A DNA stretch of 64,000 nt from Symploca sp. SIO1C2 (GTDB lineage Bacteria; Cyanobacteriota; Cyanobacteriia; Cyanobacteriales; Coleofasciculaceae). The notes beneath the pieces were generated by a model, which was not told the origin of the DNA, did not search any database, and was given only the letters and a program-made list of their open reading frames with translations. Positions within the stretch are counted from its first letter, which is position 1. Each line of letters starts with the position of its first letter. The DNA lies in NCBI GenBank assembly GCA_010672925.1, contig JAAHFP010000003.1, forward strand, positions 62,001-126,000, given 5' to 3'. The position numbers and the translations under genes are program-made. Shown here piece by piece: positions 1 to 8,774 of the stretch.

Positions 1-1
1 C

Positions 2-1486
2 CGATATCTGTTAGGGTTGTCCCTTGTTCTAGCGATCGCTATACCAACTAGAGTCCTAGCTCAAGACGAAGAGACACCGGGAGGTTTTCTGGCTCTTCTC
101 GATTCTATCTTCTCGGCGATGGTGGAAGTATTGGCAAATATCTTCTTTTTTGAGATTGCTGGTTTTCCCTTCATTGTCGTCTGGTTGATTATTGGGGGTA
201 TTTTCTTCACCTTTCGCCTTGGCTTCGTCAATATCCGTTCCTTCAAACACGCTATCGACGTCGTACAAGGTAAATACGATAACCCCGATGATCAGGGAGA
301 TGTTTCTCACTTCCAAGCCCTGGCAACAGCACTTTCCGGAACAGTTGGGTTAGGAAACATTGCTGGGGTAGCAGTTGCAGTCCAGACAGGGGGACCGGGA
401 GCCGTTTTATGGATGACCCTTGGTGGCTTCTTTGGCATGAGCAGTAAGTTTACGGAATGTAACCTGGCGCTGAAATACCGGAGAGTTAGAGCAGATGGCT
501 CAGTTGACGGTGGACCAATGTACTTCCTGTCCCAAGGTCTGTCGGATCGGGGAATGCGTCCCCTAGGAAAGGGTCTTGCTGTCCTCTTCTCCATCCTCTG
601 CATTTTTGCTTGCCTAGGTGGAGGCAATATGTTCCAAGCTAACCAATCCTATGCAGCAGTTGCTGAAGTTATTCCCGCTTTACCCAGTTGGGGTTACGGC
701 ATGATTGTTGCGGCATTAGTCGCAGTAGTAATTATTGGTGGCATTAACCGAATTGCAGCGGTGACTAGTAGACTTGTGCCCACCATGGCAATTATTTATA
801 TCCTTGCTTGTCTCTGGATTATTATCACCAACCTTCCTCAGCTTCCAGGTGCTATTGGCACGATTATTACCCAAGCTTTCTCTCCCCAAGCAGTTGGTGG
901 TGGTATTATTGGTACCATTGTGCAAGGAATTCGACGCAGTGGCTTCTCCAATGAAGCGGGTATTGGCTCAGCGGCCATCGCTCACTCAGCAGCTCGTACT
1001 GATGAACCAGTAAGAGAAGGGATAGTTGCCTTACTCGAACCCTTCATTGATACCATTGTGATCTGTAATATGACCGCTCTGGTGATTGTCATTACGGGTG
1101 TTTATGATTCTGAATCCGCAGGTGCAAAGCTAACCTCAGAGGCATTTGGACAAGTAATTAGTTGGTTTCCAATTATCTTAGCGATCGCAGTTACTCTGTT
1201 TGCTTTCTCTACCATGATTTCCTGGAGTTACTACGGGGAGAAAGCTTGGGGATATCTGTTCAGTGATCAAAGTGTCATTGTTTTCAAAATTATTTTTGTC
1301 ATTTTCGTTTTTATTGGCTCAATCGTCAACCTCCAAGCGGTTATTGATTTCAGTGATATGATGCTCTTTGCGATGGCTTTTCCCAACCTGCTCGGTTGCT
1401 ACTTACTATCGGGAGAAGTAGCAGAAGACCTCAAAAATTATCTACAGCGCTTGAATTCTGGAGAAATGCCAACTTATCAGAATTAG
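2..1486 (+). CDS. Sodium:alanine/glycine symporter (AgcS family), 5' end outside window
   Basis: Inner-membrane secondary transporter that is expected to import alanine or glycine with Na+. The frame is already open at base 2 and the first visible residues are the end of a hydrophobic segment, so the true start lies upstream of the window; the TTG at 17 is not needed as a start. The protein is almost entirely hydrophobic helices. The family signature is clear around residues 300-340 (GIRRSGFSNEAGIGSAAIAH), followed by the acidic LLEPFIDT segment. About 490 residues are visible, close to the usual family length, so little is missing. It stands alone and is followed by heptamer repeats. Substrate is inferred from the family only. 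Confidence 0.9.
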   Translation, partial: RYLLGLSLVLAIAIPTRVLAQDEETPGGFLALLDSIFSAMVEVLANIFFFEIAGFPFIVVWLIIGGIFFTFRLGFVNIRSFKHAIDVVQGKYDNPDDQGDVSHFQALATALSGTVGLGNIAGVAVAVQTGGPGAVLWMTLGGFFGMSSKFTECNLALKYRRVRADGSVDGGPMYFLSQGLSDRGMRPLGKGLAVLFSILCIFACLGGGNMFQANQSYAAVAEVIPALPSWGYGMIVAALVAVVIIGGINRIAAVTSRLVPTMAIIYILACLWIIITNLPQLPGAIGTIITQAFSPQAVGGGIIGTIVQGIRRSGFSNEAGIGSAAIAHSAARTDEPVREGIVALLEPFIDTIVICNMTALVIVITGVYDSESAGAKLTSEAFGQVISWFPIILAIAVTLFAFSTMISWSYYGEKAWGYLFSDQSVIVFKIIFVIFVFIGSIVNLQAVIDFSDMMLFAMAFPNLLGCYLLSGEVAEDLKNYLQRLNSGEMPTYQN

Positions 1487-1570
1487 GTGTTAGGTGGTAG
1501 GTGGTAGGTTTTAGGTTTTAGTTTTTAGGTGGTAGGTGGTAGGTGGCTGGTGGCTGGTGGCTGGAGTTTT
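1487..1570. repeat. Heptamer array (GTGGTAG / GTGGCTG variants)
   Basis: Directly after the symporter stop codon lies an imperfect tandem array with 7-base period, mainly GGTGGTA with GGTTTTA and GGTGGCT variants. It resembles the short tandemly repeated repetitive (STRR) sequences of cyanobacteria. Confidence 0.8.
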
Positions 1571-1622
1571 TAAGGTAAACTGACTTGTTTCTTATCTTCT
1601 TTTTCGGGACAGAATTTCATAC

Positions 1623-1716
1623 TATTCCCTATTCCCTATTCCCTATTCCCTATTCCCTATTCCCTATTCCCTATTCCCTATTCCCTATTCCCTATTCCCT
1701 ATTCCCTATTCCCTAT
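1623..1716. repeat. Heptamer array (TATTCCC)x13
   Basis: About 13 nearly perfect copies of TATTCCC. The array reaches into the last codons of the converging HAD phosphatase gene, whose final residues (MENRE) are encoded by its edge. Confidence 0.9.
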
Positions 1717-2530
1717 TCTCCATTCCCAGTGTCGTTAGGCGCTTATTACTTCTAAAACCTAACAAATGCTGAGCAGCAGTAAGTAGATCAGTATAGATGT
1801 AAGTTGGTTCAAATTGCTGGAGGTAAGAAAAAGAACGAATACCACAGGTGAGGGCAATGGTAGGTAGGGAAAGTGCTTGAGCTGCGATGATATCTGCTTC
1901 TGTATCTCCCACCATCCAAGCTGAACCTGTTTGCTCAGATGACAGCAATTGTTCTGCCATTGCTTGTTGTAACAGTTGCTTTTTCAGACTACTATAGTTT
2001 TGATAAGCAGCATGGCGATCGCTAGTTCCGTAGATGCCACCAAACAAACGGGTCAAACCATGATTTCTCAAAATTTGGGTAGCTTGCGACTGAGAGCGCA
2101 GGGTTACTAATACTAGTCGGACACACCGAGAATGGAGTAAGGCGAGTGCCCAGTGTACTCCTAGCTGGAGCTTATCTTTATGTAATACGGTAGGATGATT
2201 GACTATCTCAACTACACGGGACAAAAAGTAATCAATTTGCTCTTGGTGTAAACCTGAGTTTCTCGCAATTTCCACATCAGGGACACGGCTTCGCTTCATT
2301 TGCCAAAACTGCTGTTTGCTCAGAGAATTAATGGGTAAGGTAATGCCTTGAGCTTGGTAGAAAGCTTGAGTATCAGCCAGTGCTAGTTGATATGTAGTGT
2401 AATAGCGACGGGAAACATCGACAATAGGACCATCAAAGTCACAAAATACCGTCAGTTGACAACCAAGAGCATAGTTTTGATGCCGGTAGTCTTGAGTTGG
2501 TTGCGGATTTGAGGCAACAACGCAGTTCAT
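1706..2530 (-). CDS. HAD-superfamily phosphatase (phosphoglycolate-phosphatase-like)
   Basis: Soluble haloacid-dehalogenase-fold hydrolase of 274 residues. Motif I with the nucleophile Asp is CDFDGPIVD near residues 30-38. Motif II Thr/Ser is in LVTLRS (about 140). Motif IV is GDTEADI (about 208), binding Mg2+. The helical cap between motifs I and II is of the Gph type. The substrate cannot be read from the sequence; phosphoglycolate is only one possibility. The N-terminal 25 residues before motif I are not typical, so the start may be further in. The 3' end runs into a TATTCCC array, which supplies the last residues. Confidence 0.8.
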   Translation of the reverse strand: MNCVVASNPQPTQDYRHQNYALGCQLTVFCDFDGPIVDVSRRYYTTYQLALADTQAFYQAQGITLPINSLSKQQFWQMKRSRVPDVEIARNSGLHQEQIDYFLSRVVEIVNHPTVLHKDKLQLGVHWALALLHSRCVRLVLVTLRSQSQATQILRNHGLTRLFGGIYGTSDRHAAYQNYSSLKKQLLQQAMAEQLLSSEQTGSAWMVGDTEADIIAAQALSLPTIALTCGIRSFSYLQQFEPTYIYTDLLTAAQHLLGFRSNKRLTTLGMENRE

Positions 2531-2613
2531 TTGGCTAGACTGGTTTTAACATTTCTTTATATTTTAGCAATTTCAAGCTGGATTATAAAATTTATAAAAT
2601 TTATATTCTACAT

Positions 2614-3597
2614 TTAATTTTTTGCTATTTTCTTTTTTTCCAAGGTGTGAATCTGAGTTTGTAGTTGGCGGAAATATACTTCTAACTGCTGTTTACCTTT
2701 TTCTAAGGTAGCCAACTCTTGCTGAAGTTTCTGCTGTTGCTGCTGCTTTTGTTCCACTTGACTTTGCAGTTCCTGGAATTGAGTCTTCCCTACAGTCAAG
2801 TCAGCTTCAAATTGCTGTTTCTGTAACCTTAAAGATAATAAAGCTTGATCTAACTCTTCCTGATGTTGCTCCAGTAATTGGATTTGTGCTTGTAAATCGT
2901 CAGTGTCTTCTCTTAAATGCTGTTTGTGCAGTTCGAGTTCGATTAGTTCTTGGTTGAGTTGTTCTTGTTGTTGCTGCTTGTGGATAATTTGATTTTGTAG
3001 CTGCTCCTGTTCTTCCACCAAACTTTTCCAGCGAGTTTCTGCTTGTTGAATTTGGGTATTTTTAGTAGAGAGAGATTGGTTCAATTCAAATTGCTGTTCT
3101 TCAAGTTGTTTAACTTGGCCTTGCAGGTAGTAACAATCTGCCTCTTGCTGTTGCTTGTATTGCTGAAAATAAGTTAGTTCTTGATAGATTTTACTCCTTT
3201 GGTCATGAAGTTCAGAGACTCGATCTAGTAGCAGGCTGCGCTCAGATTGTAAAGCATTGATACTAGCTTCTATATCTCGTCTTGTCGCTGTAGCTGTAGC
3301 CAGAGACTCTAGCAACTGAATTTCTTCTTTCTCCAGTACTTGGATTTCATGAACTAAAGAACCTCTGAGCCGTTTTTCTTGATTAATACTGCGTTTGTGA
3401 GCAACTACGGCTCCTATATAGCTAGCAGGAACAGCAATTGCCCCCGTAAGCAAAGCTTGATCTCGGTTCCACACCAAACCCAGTATCCAGCTAGCTACAA
3501 AGGTCACTGAACCCAAAACCACCCAATTAACTAAGCTGTTGTGCATGTAAATTGTAAAACCTGTATTGAACCCATTGGTAAAGTTTTCTTGCACCAA
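2614..3597 (-). CDS. Membrane-anchored coiled-coil protein
   Basis: 327 residues. Two hydrophobic stretches lie near residues 22-40 (VNWVVLGSVTFVASWILGL) and 48-66, then an almost uninterrupted Gln/Glu/Leu-rich coiled coil runs from about 75 to the C-terminus. Poly-Gln runs (KQQQQEQ, EQKQQQQQ) occur in the coil. This suggests a membrane-tethered rod or scaffold. I do not recognise a named family, and the function is unknown. The Met at residue 18 (MHNSLVNW) is an alternative start. It is the tail-to-head neighbour of the methyltransferase, separated by a heptamer array. Confidence 0.7.
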   Translation of the reverse strand: MVQENFTNGFNTGFTIYMHNSLVNWVVLGSVTFVASWILGLVWNRDQALLTGAIAVPASYIGAVVAHKRSINQEKRLRGSLVHEIQVLEKEEIQLLESLATATATRRDIEASINALQSERSLLLDRVSELHDQRSKIYQELTYFQQYKQQQEADCYYLQGQVKQLEEQQFELNQSLSTKNTQIQQAETRWKSLVEEQEQLQNQIIHKQQQQEQLNQELIELELHKQHLREDTDDLQAQIQLLEQHQEELDQALLSLRLQKQQFEADLTVGKTQFQELQSQVEQKQQQQQKLQQELATLEKGKQQLEVYFRQLQTQIHTLEKKKIAKN

Positions 3598-3615
3598 GCG
3601 CGGGTCAAATGCCCT

Positions 3616-3662
3616 AACACTTAAAACCTACCACCTACCACCTACCACCTAAAACCTAATAC
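3616..3662. repeat. Heptamer array (CCTACCA)
   Basis: Imperfect tandem copies of CCTACCA with CCTAAAA and CCTAATA variants, ending three bases before the stop of the methyltransferase gene. It is the reverse complement type of the GGTGGTA arrays elsewhere. Confidence 0.8.
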
Positions 3663-3664
3663 CT

Positions 3665-4510
3665 CTACTTATTAGCACAGAGTAAACCGTAATGAATCAA
3701 TCCCCGCTCATAGCCTCGACTCATAAGCCCCAAAGACAATGCTGCTTCGATAGTACGACTGCCACTTTGGAATAATCCTACAATTGCTTTGGGTTCAAAG
3801 GCTGAATCAATGACAATATTCCAAAATGGTTCAACCGCATCAGACCAATCAGCAGTACAAATGTTTTGGAAAGATATATTACGCGCGATCGCTTCATATT
3901 CTGGTAGGGAGATTACATAAGGTAAGCAATAAACTCGGTAAATTTCCTTTAAATGTTGCAACTCATCGGTGGTGAGTTCTCCCGTTGCTGGGATAATTGG
4001 ACGATGACACCAAGTCGCCATCAGAAAAGTGCCTCCTACTTTGAGTACCCGATAGCACTCTTTGATAAATTGTTCTTTGTCTGACATATGCTCACCACTT
4101 TCTAGAGACCAGACAAAATCAAAACTTTCATCAGCAAAAGGCATATTCAGAGCATCAGCAACTTGGAACTGAACTCTACTCTCTAATCCGGCTTCCTGGG
4201 CTCTTTCAGTTGCCCTTGATGCTTGCACTGGACTTAAAGTAATACCAGTGGCATTAGCGTTAAATTTTTGGGCTAAGTAAAGGGAACTACCCCCAATACC
4301 ACAGCCCACATCAAGAATTTGCTCAGCTTGCTCTACCCTACCCCAACTGAGGAGTTCTTCAATCAAATCAATTTGTGCCTGACGCCGGTTTTTTTTCTCT
4401 CTACCAGTTGCTCCGTAGTAGCCATGGTGCATATGTTCACCCCAAACCTGCTCCCACAAACCAGAAGAGGCATCGTAAAATTGTTGAATTTTTGAATTGT
4501 TGGTTGACAT
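3665..4510 (-). CDS. Class I SAM methyltransferase, gamma-tocopherol methyltransferase-like
   Basis: 281-residue soluble methyltransferase. SAM motif I is ILDVGCGIGGSSLYL (about residues 64-78), with motif post-I GITLSP and motif II VWSLESGEHM. The N-terminal stretch LWEQVWGEHMHHGYYG is characteristic of the plant/cyanobacterial tocopherol methyltransferase group (VTE4, Synechocystis slr0089), which methylates gamma-tocopherol in vitamin E synthesis. Related sterol and other small-molecule methyltransferases share the motif, so the substrate is inferred. No signal peptide is present. It is divergently placed from the next methyltransferase gene. Confidence 0.75.
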   Translation of the reverse strand: MSTNNSKIQQFYDASSGLWEQVWGEHMHHGYYGATGREKKNRRQAQIDLIEELLSWGRVEQAEQILDVGCGIGGSSLYLAQKFNANATGITLSPVQASRATERAQEAGLESRVQFQVADALNMPFADESFDFVWSLESGEHMSDKEQFIKECYRVLKVGGTFLMATWCHRPIIPATGELTTDELQHLKEIYRVYCLPYVISLPEYEAIARNISFQNICTADWSDAVEPFWNIVIDSAFEPKAIVGLFQSGSRTIEAALSLGLMSRGYERGLIHYGLLCANK

Positions 4511-4774
4511 ATTGAATCTGGCAATTCTCTACTATGCGACTACTGTTATCATTCCCAGAGTTAGGATAACATGGTCTTCCCTTATGCCTTGGAGCCCTCT
4601 GACTTGAAAGAGAAGCGGGATTGAAGGCAGTACCGACACTAGCACTGTCTTATCAGACTTGACAACTTGACAACCGCCACAACTTAGCGGAACTGAGTGT
4701 GGCTCAAGATTTTAATTTCCAATATAATTCTTTTAGCTCTATGATTCAATTGAAAAGTTTATCGATCAGGTAAA

Positions 4775-5494
4775 ATGTTAAATCAATATACAGAGATTAC
4801 TGAATATTACGATTTATGGGTCATGAGTGGTTACTATGACTACCAGAAAATGGCTAGAGATGCATGTTCAGTTGTAAGTAATGGTCGCCAGATTCTTGAG
4901 TTAGGTATAGGAACGGGATTATTAGCAGAAAAATACATTGAGATAGAGCCAAATTGTGAGTTTACGGGCATCGATTTTACTCCGTCGATGATTAAGGTTG
5001 CACAAAAAAGGTTAGGTAATCATGTCCAATTGATTGAAGCAGATGTGGTAACAATGGACTTGAGTGCAACCTTCGATGTTGCTATATCTAATGGAGGAGT
5101 TTGGATAGTTTTTGATCTTGGTGAGCAATGGGAGTTGGGTACTCATATTCCTGGTATTGAAAATAATCTTCAAGGATTGAAAAACGTAGCTTGCCACTTA
5201 CGAGAAGGAGGATTATTCTTACTCAACCTGCAAAAACCACATCAGGATTATGAAAAAGTCTTAAATGAAGAAATTGTTTATTCGCAGTTAATAGAAGAAT
5301 TAGAAGATACTAAAGATTATCATATCCTCAAGAAAAGTTATTTCTTTAAAAAAAATGGAGAAATTTTGGCTCAAGAACAATTAACACTTACTTTTTTTAA
5401 ATCTGATACTTATCAGCAACTATTCAACGAAGCAGGATTTGACTATCAAGGCATCAGCAATGATCGTTGCTTTGTAATTTACAAAAAGCGATGA
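4775..5494 (+). CDS. Class I SAM-dependent methyltransferase, unknown substrate
   Basis: 239 residues with a complete Rossmann SAM-binding core: ILELGIGTGLLAEKY (motif I, about residues 40-54), FTGIDFTPSMI (post-I), VQLIEADV (motif II region). The C-terminal third is Lys/Phe-rich and carries no recognised domain. It is unrelated at sequence level to the tocopherol-type enzyme encoded just upstream on the other strand. The gene is visibly more A+T-rich than the glutamine synthetase that follows, and may have a separate history. Substrate unknown. Confidence 0.75.
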   Translation: MLNQYTEITEYYDLWVMSGYYDYQKMARDACSVVSNGRQILELGIGTGLLAEKYIEIEPNCEFTGIDFTPSMIKVAQKRLGNHVQLIEADVVTMDLSATFDVAISNGGVWIVFDLGEQWELGTHIPGIENNLQGLKNVACHLREGGLFLLNLQKPHQDYEKVLNEEIVYSQLIEELEDTKDYHILKKSYFFKKNGEILAQEQLTLTFFKSDTYQQLFNEAGFDYQGISNDRCFVIYKKR

Positions 5495-5579
5495 TATTTC
5501 AGACAGTCAACCATTACCCGACGGCTGCTGAATCTTTATTTTTAATGTGTCGAGCTCTAATTTTGAATTTTAAACTTCT

Positions 5580-6890
5580 ATGAATCAGCTGCTTTCAGAA
5601 CTTGCTCGCGAGAAGAATATTCGCTATTTCCTCATTTCATTTACCGACTTGTTCGGCGTGCAGCGAGCGAAGCTAGTTCCCGCCAATAAAATCGACACGA
5701 TGGCAGCAGGAGGAGCTGGCTTTGCCGGATTTGCAGCTTGGCTAGACCTGACCCCTGCGGATCCAGACGTGCTGGCTGTTGCGGATCCTGACCGACTGTT
5801 TCAGCTTCCCTGGCAACCAGAGATTGGCTGGTTACCTTCAGATCTCCAATCCGTTGACGGGGAACCCATTGAGCAAATGCCGCGTTTGGTACTAAAGCGT
5901 GTGCTGGCTCAGGCAGAGAAGATGGGTTACCGGGTGAAGACAGGGGTAGAGTGTGAGTATTTTCTACTGTCGCCGGATGGTTACGAACTATCAGACCAGC
6001 GCGATCGCCAGAGCAAACCCTGTTACGATCAGCTAACACTGATGCGGCGCTACGACACCATTGCTGAAATCTGCGATAGTATGCAGGAGTTGGGCTGGGA
6101 GCCTTATCAAAATGACCACGAAGATGCTAATGGTCAGTTTGAGATGAACTGGCTCTATGATGATGCCCTAGTGACGGCGGATCGCCATGGGTTTTTTAAG
6201 TATATGGTAAAAGCGATCGCTGAGAAAAATGGCTTGCGTGCCACGTTTATGCCCAAGCCTTTCTCCCATCTAACAGGCAACGGCTGTCACATTCACCTGT
6301 CTTTGTGGGATCGGGAGGAAAAAACTAATCTATTTGAGGATCAAAACGGTGAACTGGGACTCTCGCAACTAGGGTATCAGTTTATCGCAGGCGCACTACA
6401 TTCTGCCGAAGCTCTTTGTGCCTTCACCAATTCAACCGTAAATTCCTACAAGCGTATCAATGCTCCCGTTACAACCTCCGGTGCGACTTGGTCACCTAGT
6501 ACGATTAGCTACAGCGGCAACAATCGCACCCATACAATCCGAATTCCAGATTCGGGACGTTTTGAATTGCGTCTTGCGGATGGTGCAGTCAATCCCTACC
6601 TCCTACCTGCGGCATTAATTGCTGCGGGGTTAGATGGTATTACCCAACAGAGGGATCCTGGACTGCGCTACGATAACAACACCTATGTAGACCCCCTTCC
6701 ACCGGACAAGGTGAAACACTTACCGAGTAACCTGTTAGACGCGCTACGACATCTAGAAGCGGATCACATTTTGACTTCTGCTTTGGGTCAACCGCTAGTA
6801 TCAGCTTATCTGAAGCTAAAGCATCAAATCTGGAATGAGTACAGCGCACATATTTCTACGTGGGAGCTAGAACAGACGCTGGACTGTTAG
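5580..6890 (+). CDS. glnT: Glutamine synthetase family protein, type III (GlnT)
   Basis: 436 residues of the GS catalytic fold: ATP-dependent ligation of ammonia or an amine to glutamate or a related acid. Seen in order: N-terminal beta-grasp (YFLISFTDLFGVQRAKLVP), metal-binding Glu in GVECEYFLL and NDHEDANGQFEMNW, substrate/metal His in GNGCHIHLSLWD (about residues 238-250), and the RLADGAVNPYLLPAALIAAG segment near 330. Length and motifs fit the GlnT/type III group, shorter than GlnA and lacking its adenylylation loop. Some members act on methylamine or other amines instead of ammonia, so the real substrate is open. The stop codon lies inside an 11-bp direct repeat that flanks a MITE-like element. 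Confidence 0.82.
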   Translation: MNQLLSELAREKNIRYFLISFTDLFGVQRAKLVPANKIDTMAAGGAGFAGFAAWLDLTPADPDVLAVADPDRLFQLPWQPEIGWLPSDLQSVDGEPIEQMPRLVLKRVLAQAEKMGYRVKTGVECEYFLLSPDGYELSDQRDRQSKPCYDQLTLMRRYDTIAEICDSMQELGWEPYQNDHEDANGQFEMNWLYDDALVTADRHGFFKYMVKAIAEKNGLRATFMPKPFSHLTGNGCHIHLSLWDREEKTNLFEDQNGELGLSQLGYQFIAGALHSAEALCAFTNSTVNSYKRINAPVTTSGATWSPSTISYSGNNRTHTIRIPDSGRFELRLADGAVNPYLLPAALIAAGLDGITQQRDPGLRYDNNTYVDPLPPDKVKHLPSNLLDALRHLEADHILTSALGQPLVSAYLKLKHQIWNEYSAHISTWELEQTLDC

Positions 6891-6897
6891 CTACAGT

Positions 6898-7089
6898 TAT
6901 AGCGCTACGCGCAATTCAAAATTCAAAATTCAAAATTTGCCTCGCTTTGCTGCTACGCACCTGAGCGCAAGCATCCCGAAGGGTATTGCTTTGCAAATGC
7001 TCACCATGCTACGCAAACAAAATTCAAAAATAGGCCATGACTGGGTTTCAGGCTTTATTAATGTCCTAACCTAAATGCGTAGTGCTATA
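6898..7089. mobile_element. MITE-like element, family A copy 1
   Basis: A 192-bp segment with inverted ends: TATAGCGCTACGCGC at 6898-6912 and, as reverse complement, TATAGCACTACGC at 7077-7089. It is flanked by the 11-bp direct repeat TAGCTACAGTT (6888-6898 and 7088-7098). The interior holds AATTCAAA repeats and a block (7030-7072) that recurs inverted in copy 2 at 48218-48327. No coding capacity. The left flank contains the stop codon of glnT. Confidence 0.7.
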
Positions 7090-7160
7090 GCTACAGTTGC
7101 GGGTAAAATATCCATAGCACGGCAAGTTGATAAGAGCTTTTTAGCGTGATTTTGAGATGG

Positions 7161-7907
7161 TTAAACCAAGTCCAATGGATCAATTCCGAGTTCCTTTAAC
7201 TTGGCGGCTAGGATATCAGCTCGTTGTCGTTCCTGCTCAGCTCGTTGTCGTAGTAGTTCTTTTTCTTGTCGTTCTTGCTCAGCTCGTTGCTGCTCGTAAT
7301 CTCCCCTTTCTCGTTCTTCACGATAGGTTCTTAAAAACTCTCCTTGTTGAGGATTGAAAAACCTTAACTGACCATTTGTAAACAACCACAACTCTAATCC
7401 TAACACCAATGAAGGAATAACCAGAGTTCCGTTTTCTAGGTAATTGGGAGTAATTATTTGATAGCCATTTTGTGTTAAACGCCTTCCTTTGAGTGCAGGT
7501 GTCAGATAATCTCCGGTGGGGTCGTATTGAAAATACTCCGACACTCCCATTTGAGCATAAATCAGTGGTTTCTCTTGTTCGTCCTTGCGGTGAGTGCTGC
7601 CGGAAGTCACTTCCAGAACCCAATCCGGTGTTTTTCCCTGTTCTTCCCAAACTTTGTAACTTCTGCGGGGACGGTTTTCTACTCCAAAGACAACAAACAC
7701 ATCCGGAGAGACAGCCGCATCGGAGACTCCTTGCTCATAAGATAGCCAAAGATTGCCGGAAACGTAGACATCTGAGGAGTCTTGAAAATAGAGTTTGAGG
7801 GATTCTACCCCATAAATTAGATAGTCCCGGTTGGGATCGCTTTCTGCCATAGGTGAGCCGTCTGGTTCTGGATATCTGATTGGGGCTTTGAGAGTTGAGA
7901 TAGTCAT
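7161..7907 (-). CDS. Uma2-family (DUF820) putative nuclease
   Basis: 248 residues of the PD-(D/E)XK-fold Uma2 family, which is greatly expanded in cyanobacteria. Seen: GNLWLSYE, VSPDVFVVFG with the metal-binding Asp, VLEVTSGSTHRKDEQEK with the second acidic residue, then YAQMGVSEYFQYDPTGDYL. The C-terminal 50 residues are an Arg/Gln/Glu coiled tail ending in LKELGIDPLDLV, as usual for the family. The cellular role of the family is not established. It is the first of three intact Uma2 genes in the window. Confidence 0.85.
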   Translation of the reverse strand: MTISTLKAPIRYPEPDGSPMAESDPNRDYLIYGVESLKLYFQDSSDVYVSGNLWLSYEQGVSDAAVSPDVFVVFGVENRPRRSYKVWEEQGKTPDWVLEVTSGSTHRKDEQEKPLIYAQMGVSEYFQYDPTGDYLTPALKGRRLTQNGYQIITPNYLENGTLVIPSLVLGLELWLFTNGQLRFFNPQQGEFLRTYREERERGDYEQQRAEQERQEKELLRQRAEQERQRADILAAKLKELGIDPLDLV

Positions 7908-7916
7908 TTTTATGGA

Positions 7917-7949
7917 AATTTAGAATTTAGAATTTAGAATTTAGAATTG
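7917..7949. repeat. Heptamer array (ATTTAGA)
   Basis: Four to five tandem copies of ATTTAGA immediately upstream of the Uma2 start codon. Confidence 0.8.
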
Positions 7950-8084
7950 TTAGGGTGTCTTATTATCTTAATTTTAAACCTAACTGAGAAATAAGCAAAG
8001 AAATCTGACTACACGCGATCGCAAGCTATGGTAAGTTGCCTTAGTGGTCATGAATGCAGTAACCGAGATTCCCGACTTTTTGGT

Positions 8085-8774
8085 TTATGTGTTTATTTTT
8101 CTATTAATCATCTCACAAAACTGTATAAAGCTTTGAAAGGTTTGTAGGTGTTCAGATTTCTCATCTATCCGTTTCAATAATTGATCTAAGTAATGTTCTT
8201 TTTGAGCCTCACCAGGAAACTTTTTTGTATAACTTAGATTTTTTGCCTTAAAAACTTCTTTTAAGTAACTTCCATGAAATTTAGCATGGTTGCTCCCATC
8301 ATAGTCACCCATTAATTCTGGATCATATTGAGAAACATCATAATATTTTGCATAACTTGATAATGGTTCTTCTTGAGGCTGTCTAGAGTCAAACATCTTT
8401 CTGTTCCCTATAAGCCAAGTTTCTATACAGCGATTCTGAATAATTAAAATTAGTTTAGTTTTGCCAAGTTCTATCTTGTTTTTCTCAATAAAATCATAAA
8501 TATAATTTTTTCTTTCTTCTACAGTGTCTTCGTCTGCATCAATACAAATGACTAAATAGTCATATGTGCTTACTTCTGTAATTTTATCAACAGCATTGGG
8601 AATACCATCAGAAATAATTGCCGGATAACCGTTGCCACTAATAAGATAATAGCTATTTCCTTCGACTTGATTATAATGGTCAACTTTTTTTAATTTAGGA
8701 ACAAGATGTTTCAGCCACTTCGGATAAATTTTTTTCTCTGTGCTTCTGCCTTCTACAAGAAAATAGATGTTCAT
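8085..8774 (-). CDS. TOPRIM-like nuclease partner of the adjacent ATPase (RloB/AriB-like)
   Basis: 229 residues. The N-terminus FLVEGRSTEKK places the catalytic Glu at residue 8, LVICIDADEDT places the Asp cluster at 79-83, and IIQNRCIETWLI (112-122) matches the third conserved block of RloB/DUF4276/DUF4435-type TOPRIM proteins. These act as metal-dependent nucleases in several defence systems. Its start codon overlaps the stop of the ATPase gene by 4 bp (ATGA), so the two are translationally coupled. Both genes are visibly A+T-rich compared with neighbours, which suggests transfer. The family assignment is by motif only; the C-terminal half is not recognised. Confidence 0.65.
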   Translation of the reverse strand: MNIYFLVEGRSTEKKIYPKWLKHLVPKLKKVDHYNQVEGNSYYLISGNGYPAIISDGIPNAVDKITEVSTYDYLVICIDADEDTVEERKNYIYDFIEKNKIELGKTKLILIIQNRCIETWLIGNRKMFDSRQPQEEPLSSYAKYYDVSQYDPELMGDYDGSNHAKFHGSYLKEVFKAKNLSYTKKFPGEAQKEHYLDQLLKRIDEKSEHLQTFQSFIQFCEMINRKINT

